Source of the DNA: Zoogloeaceae bacterium
Lineage (GTDB): Bacteria > Pseudomonadota > Gammaproteobacteria > Burkholderiales > Rhodocyclaceae
Direction of reading: 5' to 3'
Length of the DNA: 7,021 bases
NCBI GenBank assembly: GCA_015657735.1
Contig: SSSX01000009.1
Span: 1 to 7,021 of the forward strand
Of the stretch, positions 5,449 through 7,021 are shown one piece after another. Position numbers and translations under genes: made by a program. Under the pieces are notes generated by a model. The model ran no database searches. It was not told the origin of the DNA and saw nothing but the letters and a program-made list of their open reading frames with translations. How positions within the stretch are numbered: the first letter of the stretch is position 1; each line of letters starts with the position of its first letter.

Positions 5449-5943
5449 ATGAGCACCACCTTTTCCAGCGCCGCCGAACTGCTGGCCGCCGCCGGCACCG
5501 ATCTGGGCGCCACCGACTGGCTGGAGATCACCCAGGAGCGGGTCGATCTGTTTGCCGACGCCACCGGCGACCACCAGTGGATTCACGTCGACCCCGAGCG
5601 CGCCAGCCGCGGCCCCTTCGGCGCCTGCATCGCCCACGGCTACCTGACGCTGGCGCTGGCCAACTACTTCCTGCCCCGGCTGATCCACGTCGACAAGCTG
5701 CTGATGGGCGTCAACGTCGGCACCGACCGGGTGCGTTTCCCGGCGCCGGTGAAGGTCGGCGCCCGCATCCGTGGCCGCGGCGAGGTGCTGAAGGTCGAGC
5801 CGGTCGGCGCGGCCGTGCAGGCCACCGTGCGCATCACCGTCGACATCGAGGGCAGTGGGCGCCCCGCCTGCGTCGTCGACACCCTCAGCCGTTACACCTT
5901 CCACCCCGCCGCCACGGCGACCACCGAAAGCAGCCAGCCATGA
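5449..5943 (+). CDS. MaoC-like (R)-specific enoyl-CoA hydratase, hydratase-2 / single hot-dog domain
   Basis: 164-residue single hot-dog protein that reversibly adds water to a trans-2-enoyl-CoA (or removes it) in the cytoplasm. The hydratase-2 motif is FADATGDHQWIHVDPERA (35-52), with D41 and H46 as the catalytic pair. The usual N-P between them is Q-W, as I recall for Rv0130/HtdZ- and NodN-like proteins. GPFGACIAHGYLTLAL (55-70) is the long hot-dog helix and its lead-in. The C-terminal strand block (about 85-152) completes one fold. The last dozen residues are Ala/Thr/Ser-rich and probably disordered. It follows the IpdF-like gene by 10 nt, and its TGA overlaps the next thiolase start by 4 nt. 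Context makes it a hydratase or dehydratase of a steroid-derived or short acyl-CoA. No crotonase-type hydratase is present in the window, so this may be the hydration step for these enzymes. The substrate is not determinable here. Confidence 0.87.
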   Translation: MSTTFSSAAELLAAAGTDLGATDWLEITQERVDLFADATGDHQWIHVDPERASRGPFGACIAHGYLTLALANYFLPRLIHVDKLLMGVNVGTDRVRFPAPVKVGARIRGRGEVLKVEPVGAAVQATVRITVDIEGSGRPACVVDTLSRYTFHPAATATTESSQP

Positions 5944-7021
5944 CCGAAGCCGTCATCGTGTCCACCGCGCGCACCGCGCTGACCAAATCCTTCCGCGGTT
6001 CCTTCAACGATACCGAAGCGCCGGTGCTCGGCGGCCACGTCGTGCGCGCCGTCGTCGAACGGGCCGGCATCGAGCCAGCCGCCGTCGAAGACGTGATCAT
6101 GGGCGCCGCCGTGCAGCAGGGCACCCAGGCCTACAACATCGGGCGCCTGTGCGCCTACACCGGCGGGCTGCCCGAAACGGTGCCCGGCATGGCGGTGGAC
6201 CGCATGTGCGCCTCGGGGCTGATGAGCATCGGCATCGCCGCCAAGAACATCCTCGCCGGCGAAATGCGGATCGCCGTCGCCGGCGGCGTCGAGTCGCTGT
6301 CGCTCACCCAGAACAAACACAAGAACAGCTACCGGGCCCAGTCGCTGGCGGCGCAGGAGGCGGTGCCCGGCGCCTACATCCCGATGATCGAGACCGCGGA
6401 AATCGTCGCGCGGCGCTACGGCATCAGCCGCGCCGCGCAGGACGACTACGCGCTGCGCAGCCAGCAGCGCACCGCCGCCGCGCAGGCCGCCGGCCGGTTC
6501 GACGCCGAGATCGTGCCGCTGGCGGCCCGCCGGCTGCTGTTCGACAAGGACGGCAACCCCGCCGGCCACGAGGACGTGGTGGCCGGGCGCGACGAATGCA
6601 ACCGTGCCGCCACCACGCTGGCCGACCTGCACACGCTCAAACCGGTGTGGAAGGACGGCAAGTGGATCGCCCAAGGCGAGTTCATCACCGCCGGCAACGC
6701 CTCGCAGTTCTCCGACGGCGCCGCCGCCGCGCTGCTGATGAGCCGCGCCGAAGCGGAGCGCCGCGGCATCGCCCCGCTGGGCATCTACCGCGGCATCAGC
6801 GTGGCCGGCTGCGCACCGGACGAGATGGGCATCGGCCCGGTGTTCGCGATTCCCGGACTGCTGCAGCGCTTCGGCCTCCGCGTCGGCGACATCGGCCTGT
6901 GGGAAATCAACGAAGCCTTCGCCTGCCAGGTGCTGCACTGCCGCGACACGCTGCGCATCCCCGACGAGCGCCTCAACGTAAACGGCGGCGCCATCGCCAT
7001 CGGCCACCCCTTCGGCATGTC
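5940..7021 (+). CDS. Acetyl-CoA acetyltransferase / thiolase, second lineage (3' end missing)
   Basis: The frame is open from ATG 5940 to the window end, giving 360 residues; about 30-40 are missing. It cleaves a 3-ketoacyl-CoA, or condenses acyl-CoAs, in the cytoplasm. The nucleophile is C90 (AVDRMCASGL), the CoA-loop motif AGNASQFSDGAAAA lies at 251-264, NEAF is at 324-327 and the catalytic His is H356 (GGAIAIGHPFG). The second catalytic Cys (C-x-G-G) falls beyond the edge. It differs clearly from the FadA6-like thiolase: DRMCASG replaces DRQCGSSQ, the standard GN-x-S-x-x-x-DG loop is kept, and AGCAPDEMGIGPVFAIP (289-305) is typical of general FadA/acetyl-CoA acetyltransferases. The start overlaps the MaoC stop (ATGA) with only a weak GAAAG (5926-5930) upstream, so translation is probably coupled. 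Thiolase is certain; chain-length preference is unknown. Confidence 0.9.
   Translation, partial: MTEAVIVSTARTALTKSFRGSFNDTEAPVLGGHVVRAVVERAGIEPAAVEDVIMGAAVQQGTQAYNIGRLCAYTGGLPETVPGMAVDRMCASGLMSIGIAAKNILAGEMRIAVAGGVESLSLTQNKHKNSYRAQSLAAQEAVPGAYIPMIETAEIVARRYGISRAAQDDYALRSQQRTAAAQAAGRFDAEIVPLAARRLLFDKDGNPAGHEDVVAGRDECNRAATTLADLHTLKPVWKDGKWIAQGEFITAGNASQFSDGAAAALLMSRAEAERRGIAPLGIYRGISVAGCAPDEMGIGPVFAIPGLLQRFGLRVGDIGLWEINEAFACQVLHCRDTLRIPDERLNVNGGAIAIGHPFGM

Noticed and set aside
5892..7007. Minus-strand open frame (371 codons) opposite the second thiolase
   Set aside because: Composition-driven shadow; the plus-strand frame encodes an unmistakable thiolase up to the window end.

Overview
This 7.0 kb window is a dense, one-direction (+ strand) run of seven protein genes for CoA-dependent beta-oxidation-type chemistry, with one predicted exported amidase in the middle. 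The first and last genes are cut by the window edges. The DNA is very GC-rich with strongly GC-biased third positions. CTG dominates for Leu, yet GAA and AAA remain in regular use. Together with very short intergenic gaps, this suggests a high-GC proteobacterium, most likely a betaproteobacterium (Rhodocyclales/Burkholderiales-like). The taxon is an inference from composition and protein style only.

Layout: (1) 2-1027, 3' part of a small acyl-CoA dehydrogenase; (2) 1030-2181, a thiolase recognisable as FadA6-like; (3) 2204-3079, a short-chain dehydrogenase (SDR) with a C-terminal extension; (4) 3082-4614, an amidase-signature hydrolase with a twin-arginine-type signal peptide; (5) 4653-5438, an SDR recognisable as IpdF-like; (6) 5449-5943, a MaoC/hydratase-2 enzyme; (7) 5940-7021 onward, a second thiolase of a different lineage, cut by the window end. 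The spacers are 2, 22, 2, 38 and 10 nt and the last junction is a 4-nt overlap, so this is very probably one transcription unit. I see no tRNA, rRNA, mobile element, CRISPR array or convincing terminator, and no gene-free stretch over 40 nt.

The FadA6-like thiolase and IpdF-like SDR belong together in the actinobacterial KstR2 regulon, which degrades steroid rings C and D (the HIP/indanedione propionate branch). A small acyl-CoA dehydrogenase and further SDRs also accompany them there. The simplest reading is a proteobacterial steroid (sterol or bile acid) C/D-ring catabolic operon. The acyl-CoA dehydrogenase and MaoC enzyme would oxidise and hydrate CoA esters, the SDRs would oxidise hydroxy groups, and the thiolases would release acetyl- or propionyl-CoA. 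The expected partners (IpdAB, IpdC, EchA20, FadD3, FadE30 and a second acyl-CoA dehydrogenase subunit) are not in the window and would be expected in the flanks.

The unexpected member is the amidase. All other products look cytoplasmic, but it carries an RR motif, a hydrophobic stretch and an A-L-A cleavage site. A periplasmic amidase in a steroid cluster fits removal of glycine or taurine from conjugated bile acids, or hydrolysis of another amide substrate, before uptake. This is a hypothesis, not a demonstrated function.
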